Source of the DNA: Beroe forskalii
Taxonomy: Eukaryota > Ctenophora > Nuda > Beroida > Beroidae
Reading direction: 5' to 3'
NCBI GenBank assembly: GCA_011033025.1
Contig: WFMF01000139.1
Coordinates: forward strand, 353,467-417,466
Length of the DNA: 64,000 nt
This document shows, piece by piece, positions 52,501 to 63,105 of this stretch. The notes beneath the pieces are model-generated. The model was given only the letters and a program-made list of their open reading frames with translations, was not told where the DNA came from and searched no databases. Every line of letters starts with the position of its first letter. The first letter of the stretch is position 1. The position numbers and the translations under genes were made by a program.

Positions 52501-54284
52501 ACCTGGTTGGGTACTTAGTATCATAGTAAAAGGGGATGACGTGACAGCAGTGTATTAATTGGACAATGTGCGAATTTCAAATACATGGAGTATATTGTGT
52601 AATGTTTAAACTTTAGACATACAGTATCTTGAAATATTGCACTCTCAGGACCTGGATAAAGAAGACTGGATGACATGTACACTTTTACCTTACTGTAGAG
52701 CTGTAACTAAAAGTACTAGTTGACCAACATACACAACCCCTGTTTACATGCTACTGGTTTATGCTCTTGAAGAAAGAAAAGAAGCTAGCAAGTTTTCATG
52801 ACCTGTTTGGAAGGAAGTAATATTCATCTACATCTACTGAAGAAATAATCATTCATGCAAGGAAAATAAAACACAAAATACCTCCTCAAGATCATTGGTA
52901 ACTTGAATATTGAGTTCTAACTTCTTTTGCTTCACATCTTCACACTCAGGTAACTGAAATAAAGCATGATAATCACGAATTGGTGATAAATGATTGTCAT
53001 GGCTCGGTCATATGAGTTGAAATGTTATTTGTAAGCTCTAATTACTAATATGTTACTCAAATGATCTTGGTTCCATGCCATTACACACTGTTTCAAGCTA
53101 GTGGGGGCCTAGGGTTGTAGGGAGGACCTTTTGAAAACTAAGGGTGGGTCAAAATTTACATGAGCAAATTTTCATTTTTCATAGACATGTAACTTTCATT
53201 TTTTTTGCATAAATGCACAACTAAAATCATGTTGTATTGATTGATTCAACTTTAAAAAAGGTGAATTTCAAGAAAAATCTAACTGAACTTGGTTTTAACT
53301 TTCTTTGATGATCAAATTTTTGAGAAAGTCCTAGTCAGGGCCTAGGACCCTTCAAGATTTTCTACAAGGGGTCTTTTGAAAACTATGGGGCTGCCCCCCC
53401 CCTAAGGGGGGGGGGGCATGCAGTCCCATAGTTACTGCATTATTCATGCTTTTTTCAGTGAAATGAATATGTTAATACATAAACTTTCCAAAAGATTATC
53501 TGACCTGTGCAGGAAACATAAGGAGCAGGAATCCAAAAACATATCCAAGTACAGCACAAAGGAGAAACCCAAGCCACCAGGCTCCCACCCAGTTCATGTT
53601 ATCAACATTCATTCCTTCAGGAGGTTCACCAAGTGTCTTATAGTAACTCAGGAAAACTCCTCCAAGAATGAAACCAAGAGCTGGAGCAATAGCTCCAATA
53701 GCATATGAAATTCCAAAATATACACTCACTTTATCAGGTGGGAATATTTCATCACAAAAAGTTGTTCCCGCAGTGTACACAGGAGATGCACCAAATCCAA
53801 TCAATACTGATCCTATTGATAAGAAGTAATATGCACCAGGATTTCCTATCCCTTCTGTACAAATTATATTGTCAGTACCTGAGTGTTCTTCATTACATAA
53901 ATATAATTCTTCTGAATCTGATCCTTCCACAAGATCATCATTACTGAATAAGAAATGAGCCATTGCAAATAATAAGGATCCAGTTGCAAGCAATATCATA
54001 CCAATTCCAAGTGTTTTTGGTTTGTGTGAGCTTCCAAAATGTGATACTAAGAGAACAGTCACTGCAACTGCAATATCATAATTGCTTGGAAACATAGCAG
54101 CTTTTGCACTTGACATTTGAAATTCAACTTGAATTGTTGATAAGACAACATTAAGGAAACCAGAAACGACCATTGACTGTGCAATTATACAGCCACACCA
54201 CAAGATAAAATAAAACACAGGATTAAAAATTCGATGAGATTTTTTCTCCTTCTGACTTGAAAGCACCACAGTTGTTGACTCCAT
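45989..54284 (-). CDS. Organic-anion transporter polypeptide (OATP/SLCO), first six exons, copy B
   Basis: This is a multi-pass plasma-membrane transporter of the SLCO/MFS family, sodium-independent uptake of amphipathic anions. Exons: 54284-53505, 52953-52882, 51891-51862, 47030-46870, 46469-46379, 46136-45989, all with GT-AG borders and agreeing phases. Exon 1 (260 codons, MESTTVVLSSQ) has hydrophobic segments NPVFYFILWCGCIIAQSMVV, IAVAVTVLLVSHFG and LGIGMILLATGSLLFAMAHF, then GFGASPVYTAGTTFCDE and the OATP signature NWVGAWWLGFLLCA. Exon 4 gives PVFVLVVLGSISDSLIVS and WLPKIIESQFG; exon 5 GGVIVPGAAGGIVIGG; exon 6 FLIGILCCITQLGFLIHCP. The product stops short of the Kazal-type extracellular loop, because later exons are not present before the duplication centre. 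The frame is fully open over this part. Confidence 0.85.
47172..47815. mobile_element. Foldback/MITE element, arm B copy with nested insertion
   Basis: This is the same element as 28866-29165, with outer pairs such as GGAGATGGTGACCAAG near 47215 and CTTGGTCACCATCTCC near 47760. It is split by a nested segment (about 47431-47610) whose own ends AGAGTGACTCCGCTGCAATG and CATTGCAGCGGAGTCACCCT are inverted. Confidence 0.7.
47931..49339. mobile_element. 1.4 kb foldback transposon with ~500-bp inverted arms, arm B only
   Basis: The ends GGGCATAGATCCGTTTGCC and GGCAAACGGATCTATGCCC are flanked by a perfect 8-bp duplication AATTCATG (47923-47930, 49340-49347). Each arm (about 47931-48480 and 48850-49339) is an array of ~20-base units on the theme GCAGGTCTAGCGCCGGTTTA, mirrored base for base in the other arm. 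The middle (48550-48850) is a second array of near-palindromic GTTACCGGTGGTAAC units. Arm A has the empty site near 28765. The 8-bp duplication suggests hAT-type mobilisation in trans. No gene is inside. Confidence 0.88.
49457..49570. repeat. (CTAT)n and (CT)n microsatellite
   Basis: Compound simple repeat of TATCTATC and TCTCTCTC. The related tract in arm A (28585-28635) is shorter and interrupted. Confidence 0.9.
50427..50657 (+). other. Unidentified 76-codon open frame in arm-B-specific sequence (weak)
   Basis: The frame reads MLSQRHCLSKHVKSSCFHG, later AANSSDLINDYRLKFDHEGG and LKVLEFRIGINELQICTT. Composition is plausible for protein, but there is no family match, no clear splice context and no copy in arm A to compare. 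It may be part of an inserted element. Confidence 0.2.
51025..51086. repeat. Perfect-arm hairpin inside arm-B-specific sequence
   Basis: GTAATTGGTTGATTGACAAA pairs with TTTGTCAATCAACCAATTAC (one bulged A next to the loop). The loop itself contains GCGCCTTCGGCGC, a nested hairpin. Confidence 0.75.
51305..51660 (-). repeat. Dispersed ~340-bp repeat, copy 1
   Basis: The repeat runs from TTGTACGATTAACAAACGAA to GGGAGGGTAATAATA and is the reverse complement of 62500-62826. It contains a 17-bp perfect stem GTGTTATATCGAAAATT / AATTTTCGATATAACAC around a loop that includes GAGGCGTCAGCC. Confidence 0.8.
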
Positions 54285-55370
54285 GAATGCTCAAATCATG
54301 TCAGTGAATCAATAATTACAAATTAAATTTGATATAGAAAACAATGAGTATATAATGGGTGAATTATATTGAAAATGTTTCTCAATTAATCGCTCTTTGG
54401 ATGAGGGTATAAATGATCAAATAACTACTTTAGGTGAAATACCCAAAGATAGGTGAAATACCATTTGATTTTGAGATTTATGAATACAGACCAAAATAAG
54501 GCAATTGGTTGTTGACTAATACTACATACTAACTCCTTTGCATCTTGCTGTTAACCTATTAATATCATTACAGAGCAAAGGGTCCTTAAAATTGGTGTTC
54601 AAGGAACTCCACAAAGAGTGGATTATTGACTGGTGCTTTGATTCCCATTGGTGCCAGCCTTGAAGCAGCTGGCACCAGTTCATCGAGAATTAGCATCAGG
54701 TCATTGAGAATTAGTACCCAGCACATCATTCTCATAAAGGACTATCAATGACATTATGGTGAAACTAGCATGCCTGTTGGGCCTGCTAAGGCACAGCTCA
54801 CTTGGCACTGTTATGCATCACCTTGATTGCAAATTTCAAGCCGCACAATTTAAATCAAGCCACACAATTCAAAGCAGCATTAAACAGAAATAAAAGCACA
54901 CACAATATGCAATGATAGCAATGTGCACAGCTATGTCAATAATACAAGTGGTTGATGGATTTCTCCCATCCCTGCGCGCAACACTCGGAGGTTTGGAGGG
55001 TCGTGTTTCCCCGCGGAAAACCTTGCGTGCGCGGCGGAGGGTAGGGTAACATCCTACAATACAAGTGGGCACATAAAAATGTGTCTTAACAGGACAAAAG
55101 ATGTCGCCACGTACAGAAAAAAATAGTACAAAGAATAGCATTTTATAAGAGGGATCAAAGTGCAATAAGCAATATAAAATTAAAAACACACCAAACCGTC
55201 ATTCGTCAATGATCATAAATTTTCAAAGACGTTTGTGCCCCAGAAAGATACGATAGGTTAAGGTTAATTTTGGAAATAGAAAGTAACAAATCCTTTTCGG
55301 TACTTAGACACATATATATCCGAGGAGGATAATTAATTTTTATTTTCAATTAAAATAAGAAAATTTGCTA

Positions 55371-55860
55371 AACACGTATATCCCTGTCTGCGTTGCGCGT
55401 ACACACACCTATGCGGGCTTAGGAATAAGAAAATTCAAGCAAAACTTACTTACCACGTGTTTTCCCCTAACCAGGGGTGTTGGAGCAAGGCGCGGCGCGC
55501 GCGTAAAACTAGGGATCTGGTTAGAGCAACCACGTGTTACGTTTCCTGTCCCTGTTTGTTAGCGCTCTTTTCTGAAGAGTATGTGCTCCGTAACATACTT
55601 CCCCTAACCAGGGGCGTCGCGCACTCCGTGCCACGTGCGCGTAACCAGGGTCCTGATCCTGGTTAGGGCAAGTGTGCAGCGTACGCGCGCAGCGCTTTCC
55701 TACGCGTAGGGTGGGAAACGCGCGCGCCGCGCAAGCAACGCAAATTATGAAGTATAATACATTAATACATATGGGACAGATGAAGTCTGGCAACGCACAC
55801 CTATGCGGGATTAGGAACCTGGAACCTTCGTGCGCACGCGCACAGCGTTTTCCACAACAC
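55371..55860. repeat. Cluster of GC-rich palindromic MITE fragments
   Basis: Mixed fragments of the CCTATGCGGGCTTAGG family (55400-55425) and the CCCCTAACCAGGGG family (55467-55480, 55600-55670), with GCGCGC tracts. The same two families lie outside arm A (23655-24260), extending the symmetry of the inverted duplication in a scrambled form. Confidence 0.65.
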
Positions 55861-55869
55861 AACAGTGTC

Positions 55870-58400
55870 GCGTCGCAACACGACCCTCCAACACAAGGTT
55901 CGGTTGGGAGAAATCCATCTCATTGCGATATTATTCAAATTTTATTCGATTTTAGACAAATTGATTGAAGCAGTTTTCGCTATGCATAAAATGTTAGCTA
56001 TTTACAATCAAATACAAAAATATTTATTTACAAAACTCAATCTAAAATCTGGCTCTGAGTCTGACTCTTATATAGATATCAACATTCTAAATGCAATTGT
56101 ACTGGCTCAACCATTAAACTTTGAGTTTGAGGCGGGGCGTGTAACGCCGCGCTTGGGTACTTTTTGCGGCACGTGGCCGCGTGAATACTGACTGTGCTTG
56201 CTATTCATACTATTAGAATTAGTGGCTGTAGCACGTTTGCTCAATCAAAATCATGCATCACACGCCGAAAAATTGCAAAAAAAGTCTACAGTGAAGAGTT
56301 TAGTAATTGCAACGAGTAAAAAGTGCAAATTGTGAGTGTGACTGTGATATTACTGAAACATAGTTAAACTTTATTTCTTAACCGATAAACTTTATCGGTT
56401 AAGAAATTTGCATTATGGTCAAACTGGCCAACAAGTCATGTTTTGACCCTTTTTGCGATTCAAGCTGCTAAAACTGCAATTATGGTAAAAACCATTACAT
56501 TTTGGATGCTGCAACCGGCAGGGAACAATTTCTTTGCTAATTTTAAGACGGAATAACACTTTTCTGAGTGTATAATTATAAATTTTCTGAGTGAGATTAC
56601 GGAAATTTCCTGGAGTTTCTGCACCCAGACTCGAGGAAGCCGCCAAAAATAGCCAAAATTTCATTTTGGACGCAAAACCATTGCCATATTTCTATTGGAC
56701 TTGCTAACAAACATGTGTTTGTTTATAACGAGGAATGCACGGCAATTTCTGAACACAAACATCTATCATGAACAGTCATGCTGCTTCATGCAAACTAGAG
56801 AATAATTGCACCAAAAAACGCCGACGTGTTTGAGCGAGATCTCAATTAGGAGGTAATGAATTTAACTCATTTGCAGATGTTATCAATATCAGTTCACTCT
56901 TCTTGAACTGCAATTACCAAGGTGACTTCTTTCGCTGTAGACTTTTGCTAAAATCATTTGTTTTTGTGTCAAATCCAACTCCATCCCTCATCAGTGTGCC
57001 ACTATGATTTCGTCACTGCTCATCTCTCTTCTCCTGTTCTTGAGGCCCTGTAAAAGAAAACTGACATGAGAAAATCACGAAGTTATGCTCTTCAAAGATG
57101 GTAGAAAACTATAAAATGCAATTCATCTCGAATATCACGTGGAACTGGATTTGAATTAACTACCTCATAATTTCCACGTGTTCAAATTCAATGATCGTTG
57201 GTAAGAAAGCTCGACTGAAACGGTTACATGGTCCGACCCCTAATTGTTTTGAAACATTGCGATCATGGCTCATGCGATGAGTCGCACAGCATGTAACAGA
57301 GTCAAACTCAAATGTTTTATGTTGTCAGAAGGTGAAAAACCCTCTGACGTTTCAGTTCGTTAATATACAGTCACTGTTCAAAAATAAAAGTGATTTCGCT
57401 TTTTTGGCTCTTTTTGCCGTAGTAAATTTCAACTTTGAGCGATCACTGTGTGGAACTGAAAAATAGCAGCACCTTGATTCTTTCTGATATCATTAGACTG
57501 ATCATTGCTCTGTGTAACAGTGAAAAATTTTCTTAAATTTGCCTTGATATAAGCGAGTTAGGTTCATTTTAAGGTGGGTACTTGAAATTTCCAGGTTGAG
57601 TTGCAAAAAATGTGATATCTTCTACAATTTTCAATATTTTTCGGTAATTCAAACTGCATTTTTGAAGCTCATAGATGTGGCTTGATGCTGCCACAATCTC
57701 ATGGGAATTGCTTGATAAATGAAAAAGTTGCAGTCGTGCAACTTCAGAAAATTTTCAGAAAATTTTCAGAAAAATGGAATTACCTGTAAAATGCCTTACT
57801 CCTTCATAAATCTTGCATTTCAAAAACACTTACCCAACTTTGACGCTTGAATACTTTTTATGTTTTTTGACCGGTGTAAAATAATCCATATCAGATGAAA
57901 ATTCAGACTCTGTCGGTTCTAATGCTTTTTGAGTTTTTGGAATCGGCCAATCTTATCAAAAGTTATGAGCATTTGAACGATTGCAATTTTACAGTAGTTT
58001 CAGCTGAAATTCGCAAAATCACTTTTCTTTTTGAACGTTGTCTGTACACTATTCTAACGGCACATAGTGATACTGTTGCATTTATTGCATGAGGAGAAGC
58101 CGAGTGCCAATTAACGTCCTAATCACCCGAGGCGAATTCGAGTGTTGATTAGTGCACTTATTGGCTAAAGTATCACTTCTGTGGCGTTAGATGAATGTAT
58201 TGTACCACGGTCCACGACCAGTTATACTCTTAAAATAATTGCACGGTAGTAATCTGCACGGGAGTGGTACAATATTCACAGTACGACGTGCCTAACATAA
58301 TGTTACTACAAACTATTTGCGTTGAGATCCATGAACTTCAACAATACTTCTGCATACTTTAGGCTCCATTGTCCATTTCAGCTTTTCAGGTCCTACAGTT
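55870..58400. other. Unique-looking AT-rich interval without a recognised gene
   Basis: No exon-like frame with convincing borders. A hairpin lies at 56373-56407. The stretch 57870-58090 has an open frame (QTLSVLMLFEFLESANLIKS and onward) without family match or splice context. I see no RNA gene. Confidence 0.4.
56373..56407. repeat. Near-loopless 17-bp hairpin
   Basis: ATTTCTTAACCGATAAA, one C, then TTTATCGGTTAAGAAAT: a perfect inverted repeat with a single-base centre, in AT-rich non-coding sequence. Confidence 0.8.
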
Positions 58401-58409
58401 TTTTTTTGA

Positions 58410-59016
58410 TTTTTCGGATCTTCATGAATTTGTTTATTTTTGTTGTTTTTGATGAATATTATCAATTTTTGAGATAAATTTTGAAATTCTGGAAAATTGA
58501 ACGTCTAATTCACTTTGCTCCCAATCAACGATACCAACTATTATGATTACTTAGAGAGCAAGTTAAAACGTTTAAATGATACGATAAACTTTAAATCAGG
58601 AGCTTTCGAAAATCATGTGATTATCGTCGTCAGCTGAAGATGGAAGGTGAGAGGATGCTTATAAATGAAATGAGTGGTGTCAGGGAGTGGGGGAAGGGTG
58701 GAGGGTGTGAGTGATCAGGTGACGGGATAATCAAATACAATATCACTAATAACATAAACAAGAAAAGTGGTGTCAGTAGTTAGGGAAGAGGATTCCTGAG
58801 TCAGTAGGTCTGAAGGTTGAGGAGATCTTGGGGAGGATGGGGTTCCACAGGGTGCTGCACTTTGGAGCGCTGTCTGTTCTGTTCATAGATGGTTTCCTAG
58901 TGGCTATGGCAGCCTGTTCTGTCAGGTCTAGGAGGGAGCGGGAGGGGAGGGACTTGAGGATGTGGATGTCGTTCCAGGCAATGTTGTGTCCAGTGGTGAG
59001 GGAGTGATAATTATTA
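58410..59016 (-). pseudogene. Penelope-like retroelement 3' fragment, copy 1
   Basis: The minus strand reads HSLTTGHNIAWNDIHIL, EQAAIATRKPSMNR and LWNPILPKI before a stop. This resembles the C-terminal end of Penelope-like elements downstream of the GIY-YIG domain (TGH-x-I-x-W...IL...E-A-x-x-I-R...LNR). The remaining ~350 bases are 3' untranslated sequence. The 5' part is missing, truncated at a palindromic MITE. A near-identical copy is at 63106-63690 in the same orientation. Confidence 0.6.
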
Positions 59017-59210
59017 GATTACCGGGTAACTCGGTAATCTGCCGATGCACACTTTGGGCACATGTGCCCGAGGTGTGCCGCAGGTGGTGGTGCCCCAGAT
59101 ATGTTTTGTGTCCTTAATGTGACCGAGATGTGCCCAGGTGTGTTTTGTGCCACAAGTTGTGCCGCATGTGTGCATCGGCAGATTACCGAATTACCAATCA
59201 GTAGAGTTTG
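59017..59210. mobile_element. Palindromic MITE beside the Penelope-like fragment, copy 1
   Basis: The ends AGATTACCGGGTAACTCGGT then AATCTGCCGATGCACAC, and GTGTGCATCGGCAGATT then ACCGAATTACCAATC, are inverted. The middle is GTGCC/TGTGCC-rich (CACATGTGCC, GTGTTTTGTGCCACA). It recurs at 63695-63885 next to the second Penelope-like copy. Confidence 0.7.
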
Positions 59211-59576
59211 GTGTCCAGACATTTTTGTTCTGCGGCGTTTTTCTGCCGCATGACGAGGCACAAGTATTAGATTACTGGATAAATGATACAAGGATGGCTT
59301 GAAATTTCATTATAAAATCTTGAATTATTACAATAAATCCACACAATAACCTACTCTGCAATGAGGGTCCATTGAGCTTAAACTTCATATTTAATTGAAT
59401 GCCTCTGAGAAGCTGAAGCTGTAAAATACAAATCTATGCCCTAGATTAACTGTTACAATGGCGGCCAAAAATCAAAATCATACATACGCAATTACTAATT
59501 TAAATTAATTAGTAATTGAGTAATAAATAAACTGCTTTATCGCGTGTTCCCAGCTATTCTTTATCGAGTGTCCCAG

Positions 59577-60041
59577 CTATTCCCCTCTGTACGTTGCGTA
59601 GTTTTCATCCGTCTCATAGACCGTCACCTCCTCCAACTCCACTCCGTCCGGCATATCCGCAGCCAAATTCAGCCAGAAGAAAAGACTCATGTTCTCTACT
59701 GTGGAGGTGTGGTTCTGGAAGAAGGGCACGTCCATGTCAAGGTTCTTGTGGTCCACACCCAGCAGGACCTCGCCTAACACATCCTTCAGCAGCTGAATAT
59801 TAAACACCATCCCCGTGACTGGGTTTATCTCCCCCTTCACGGTGTACGTGACCTTGTAGTTGTGGCCGTGTCCGTGTTTCCACGAGCACTTACCGAAGAG
59901 GTCCCAGTTCCCCGCCTCCGTCTTCCTGTCCAGCCAGAGCCGGTGCGCGGCTGAGAAGCGCGCGACTCCGGTCACGTGGAACACGCGCCCCTCGGCGAGG
60001 GGGAGGAGGAGGGTGAGGAGGGGGAGGAGGAGCTTCAACAT
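59577..60041 (-). CDS. PTS: 6-pyruvoyl-tetrahydropterin synthase, single exon, atypical leader
   Basis: PTPS converts 7,8-dihydroneopterin triphosphate to 6-pyruvoyl-tetrahydropterin, the second step of tetrahydrobiopterin synthesis, normally in the cytosol. The 154-aa frame is close to the family length (~145) and carries FSAAHRL (H33), LFGKC (C52), HGHGHNYKV (H58, H60), DPATGM-like NPVTGMVFN, DHKNLDMDVPFF (D97, H98), STVEN and VYETDENYATYRGE (E143): the zinc histidines and the Cys-Asp-His catalytic set are all present. The first 18 residues are MLKLLLPLLTLLLPLAEG, looking like a signal peptide, and are encoded by a CTC-rich tract. No in-frame Met lies between this start and residue 78. Alternatively the tract is a polypyrimidine region ending CCGAG and the true 5' exon lies upstream. 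No introns interrupt the rest. Confidence 0.9.
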   Translation of the reverse strand: MLKLLLPLLTLLLPLAEGRVFHVTGVARFSAAHRLWLDRKTEAGNWDLFGKCSWKHGHGHNYKVTYTVKGEINPVTGMVFNIQLLKDVLGEVLLGVDHKNLDMDVPFFQNHTSTVENMSLFFWLNLAADMPDGVELEEVTVYETDENYATYRGE

Positions 60042-60149
60042 GGCTGTGCCTGGTGTGGTTAGGAGTGGTTATCTCGCGGATATGGCAAATTGTCCAATTA
60101 GTTTAAAAAATAACAATGTAAAACCAAAAACCAGTGGCATGATATGATG

Positions 60150-61220
60150 CAATCGAGGACTCTTTGCGACAACCTATTAGACTGTAAGACAATGGGAGAG
60201 AATTTGAAGTCTTAACTGTAAACAAAAATCGATATCAAACTTTTATACTGGTTTTGCATAGAGTTTGGTGTTTTCCATCTTAGACTGCTGCTGGAACTAT
60301 GGAAAGATATATTTCAAACCTCCTTGGGCATCTAATTCAAAAATCAAATATTATATCATCAATATATGAAATGATCTACGTGTCACTACCTTGTGGTGAC
60401 AAGGTAGTGAGAACTACTTGAGTTGTCAAGCGACAAAAACTCTAATTATTATTATTATTATTATTATATCATCGATATCATGGATGAGAAAAAGTGATTG
60501 ATTCCTAAAATCCTCGAATATAAATGGGTTCCTTATATTGAGACAAGGGCGGACCATATAGCAGCACTTCTGTCTTTTAGATTAAACTATTGCATGTGTT
60601 GAGGCATAAAACTGAGAAAATAAAACTCTTAAAAGCTTTAACATCGTTAAAACGCCTTTATTTTGCCGATAAGGGATTGACAACCTCTGAAGTGACAGAA
60701 AGATGTTAGATTACTCGCAATTTTTCATAATCTTTTGAAGGCTTCCAGGATCTCAGTCATCAAGCTTACTTAAGTTTAATAAAATATGCAGATGGAATTT
60801 TTAATGCTTGTGACTGAAAACTTTTAGAAAACTTCCCGCCTTACAGCGATTCAGTCGCATTAACTTGCGAAATCGACCATTAAATTATTTTGGGCGACGG
60901 GCGAACTGAATTACTGTCTGATGAACCGATAAGCAAGAAGAAACCCATCGAACACATTTTCATTGACAAACCTACAATTAGGATGATTGATTGATGAATC
61001 CGCACCTAAAAGTTTCTCTATTTGTGCCAACGTGCTGTAGATGCACAGCAAAGTGAACCCTTCAAGATTAATGAGCAGAATTTACGCGGCCTGACAAAAA
61101 GATTTACCAGTTAATAAACTAGCTCTACATATCATAAAATAAGTTTATTCATTTTTGTCTGCCTCCGAAATGCATAGGTTTTACAATTGTCCTATTTTAC
61201 TTAATTAGCCCTCATTGACG
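60150..61220. other. Non-genic AT-rich interval
   Basis: It contains the hairpin at 60383-60410 and a short (ATT)n tract at 60444-60467. No gene-like frame, RNA gene or longer repeat is seen. Confidence 0.5.
60383..60410. repeat. Perfect 11-bp hairpin upstream of the PTS gene
   Basis: TCACTACCTTG, loop TGGTGA, CAAGGTAGTGA. It lies about 340 bases 5' of the PTS start in non-coding sequence. Confidence 0.7.
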
Positions 61221-61448
61221 TGACCCCTCCATTTTAACCCTTGGCTTCAACCCTTTATATTAGCCCCTGGATTGAACGGTTAACCCTCCATTTTTGATTT
61301 TTACCCCCTGGAATCTGGATGTGACCCCCATTCTATGATAGCCCGTTCCATAAACGTGACGCGCGCACTGCGTCAATTCTGAAACGCTCAAAGCAATACA
61401 AAATGGGGTAATATATGCCGCGCAAAACAGGTCACGTGACGTTGGACT
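61221..61448. repeat. Repeat flank preceding the minisatellite, copy 1 (empty site)
   Basis: This segment (TTCAACCCTTTATATTAGCC through AAAATGGGGTAATATATGCC) recurs at 62341-62860. In the second copy it is interrupted after AAAATGGGGTA by the ~325-base repeat. This copy therefore shows the uninterrupted target. Confidence 0.8.
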
Positions 61449-62140
61449 CGCTTCCATATTAACAACGGTACAACGAAACCTTATTGGCAGCGGTACCTTA
61501 TTAACAATGGCACCTTATTAACAACGGTGCCTTATTAACAACGGTACCTAATTAACATCGGTCCCTTATTAACAATGGTACCTTATTAACAACGGTACCT
61601 TATTAACAGCGCTACCACTTTAACAATGGCACCTTATTAACAACGGTACCGGGTACCTTATCAACAACGGTACCTTATCAACAACGGTACCTTATTGACA
61701 ACGGTACCTCATTAACAACGGTACCTTATTAACAACGATACCTTATTAGAACGGTACCTTATTAACAACGGTACCTTATTAACAACAGTACCTTATTAAC
61801 AACGGTACCTTATTAACAACGGTACCTTATTAACAATGGTACCTTATTAACAACGGTACCTTATTAACAACGGTACCTTATTAACAACGGTACCTTATTA
61901 ACAACGGTACCTTATTAACAACGGTACCTTTTTAACAATGGTACTTTATTAACAACGGTACCTTATTAACCACGGTACCTTATTAACAACGGTACCTTAT
62001 TAACAACGGTACCTTATTAACAACGGTACCTTATTAACAACGGTACCTTTTTAACAACGGTACCTTTTTAACAACGGTACCTTATTAACAACGGTACCTC
62101 ATTAGCAACGGTACCTTATTAACAACGGTACTTTAACAAC
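61449..62140. repeat. 17-bp minisatellite TTATTAACAACGGTACC, array 1
   Basis: About 40 units, most separated by exactly 17 bases, with the GGTACC palindrome in nearly every unit and occasional variants (GGCACC, ATCAACA, TTTTTAAC). The centre of the array is most homogeneous and the edges are degenerate, the usual pattern of unequal exchange. Confidence 0.92.
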
Positions 62141-62499
62141 GATTAAGCAAGACAAGGCAAGCGTACACAAGAAAACAAGGCAACTAATGACGAGAACTGT
62201 AGTGCATGTCTTTATATATGACGGCTGACACCACTCCGTCATCTATGACGAACAGCATCGTATGCACATTCCACATACCAACTCAATGACGTTGACACCA
62301 CTCGTAAGCTAATCAAGCATGACGAACAACGTTACGTGCCCTTGGCTTCAACCCTTTATATTAGCCCCTGGATAAAACGGTTAACCCTCCATTTTTGATT
62401 TTTACCCAATGGAATCTGGAAGTAACCCCCATACTATGATAGCCCGTTCCATAAACGTGACGCGCCCACTGAACCGCTCAAAGCAATACAAAATGGGGT

Positions 62500-62826
62500 A
62501 TTATTACCCTCCCGTGGCTCAAACTCCAGTGTGATAATTATCGATATATCACTCCTTTATAGAACTACTGTACAGTGGCGGAATAATAGAGCAGAATATC
62601 GTTGAAAAAATTGTTGATTTTATGAAGGAGCACTCAAAATCTATAAAAACGTTGAATTCAGACTAGGGTCGTCAGACCCGAGTGGGAGGGAGTACTGTTT
62701 TTTCGAGTTATAATACAATTAACAAACTCATGGATCGTGTGATATCGCAAATTGTCAAACTCGGCTGACGCCTCGTGTGATAATTTTCGATATCACACTC
62801 CCATTCGTTTGTTAATCGTACAATAT
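62500..62826 (+). mobile_element. Dispersed ~325-bp non-autonomous repeat, copy 2, with defined target
   Basis: Comparison with the empty site at 61405-61425 puts the insertion between AAAATGGGGTA and TATATGCCGCGC. The ends are TTATTACCCTCCC and TTAATCGTACAA; no clear terminal inverted repeat exists, and the duplication is at most TA. It carries the same internal hairpin as 51305-51660. Confidence 0.75.
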
Positions 62827-62859
62827 ATGCCGCGCAAAACAGATCACGTGACGTTGGAC

Positions 62860-63104
62860 TCGATACCATATTAACAACGGTACAACGAAACCTTATTGGC
62901 AGCGGTACCTTATTAACAACGGTACCTTATTAACAACGGTACAACGAAACCTTATTGGCAGCGGTACCTTATTAACAATGGCACCTTATTAACAACGGTA
63001 CCTAATTAAAAACGGTACCACGTTAACGATGGCACCTTATTAACAACGGTACCGGGTACCTTATCAACAACGGTACCTTATTAACAGCGGTACCTTTTTA
63101 ACAA
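62860..63104. repeat. 17-bp minisatellite, array 2
   Basis: A shorter and more degenerate array of the same TTATTAACAACGGTACC unit, following the second copy of the flank and joining directly to the second Penelope-like fragment at about 63105. Confidence 0.9.
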
Positions 63105-63105
63105 C

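Larger units (their letters stand above)
39612..55370 (-). repeat. Arm B of the giant inverted duplication
   Basis: This is the inverted partner of arm A and is about 4 kb longer. The excess is explained by an 810 bp hAT-like insertion (43534-44343), a 1,409 bp foldback element (47931-49339), about 200 bases nested at 47431-47610, and roughly 2 kb of extra sequence between 49620 and 51720. Confidence 0.88.
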
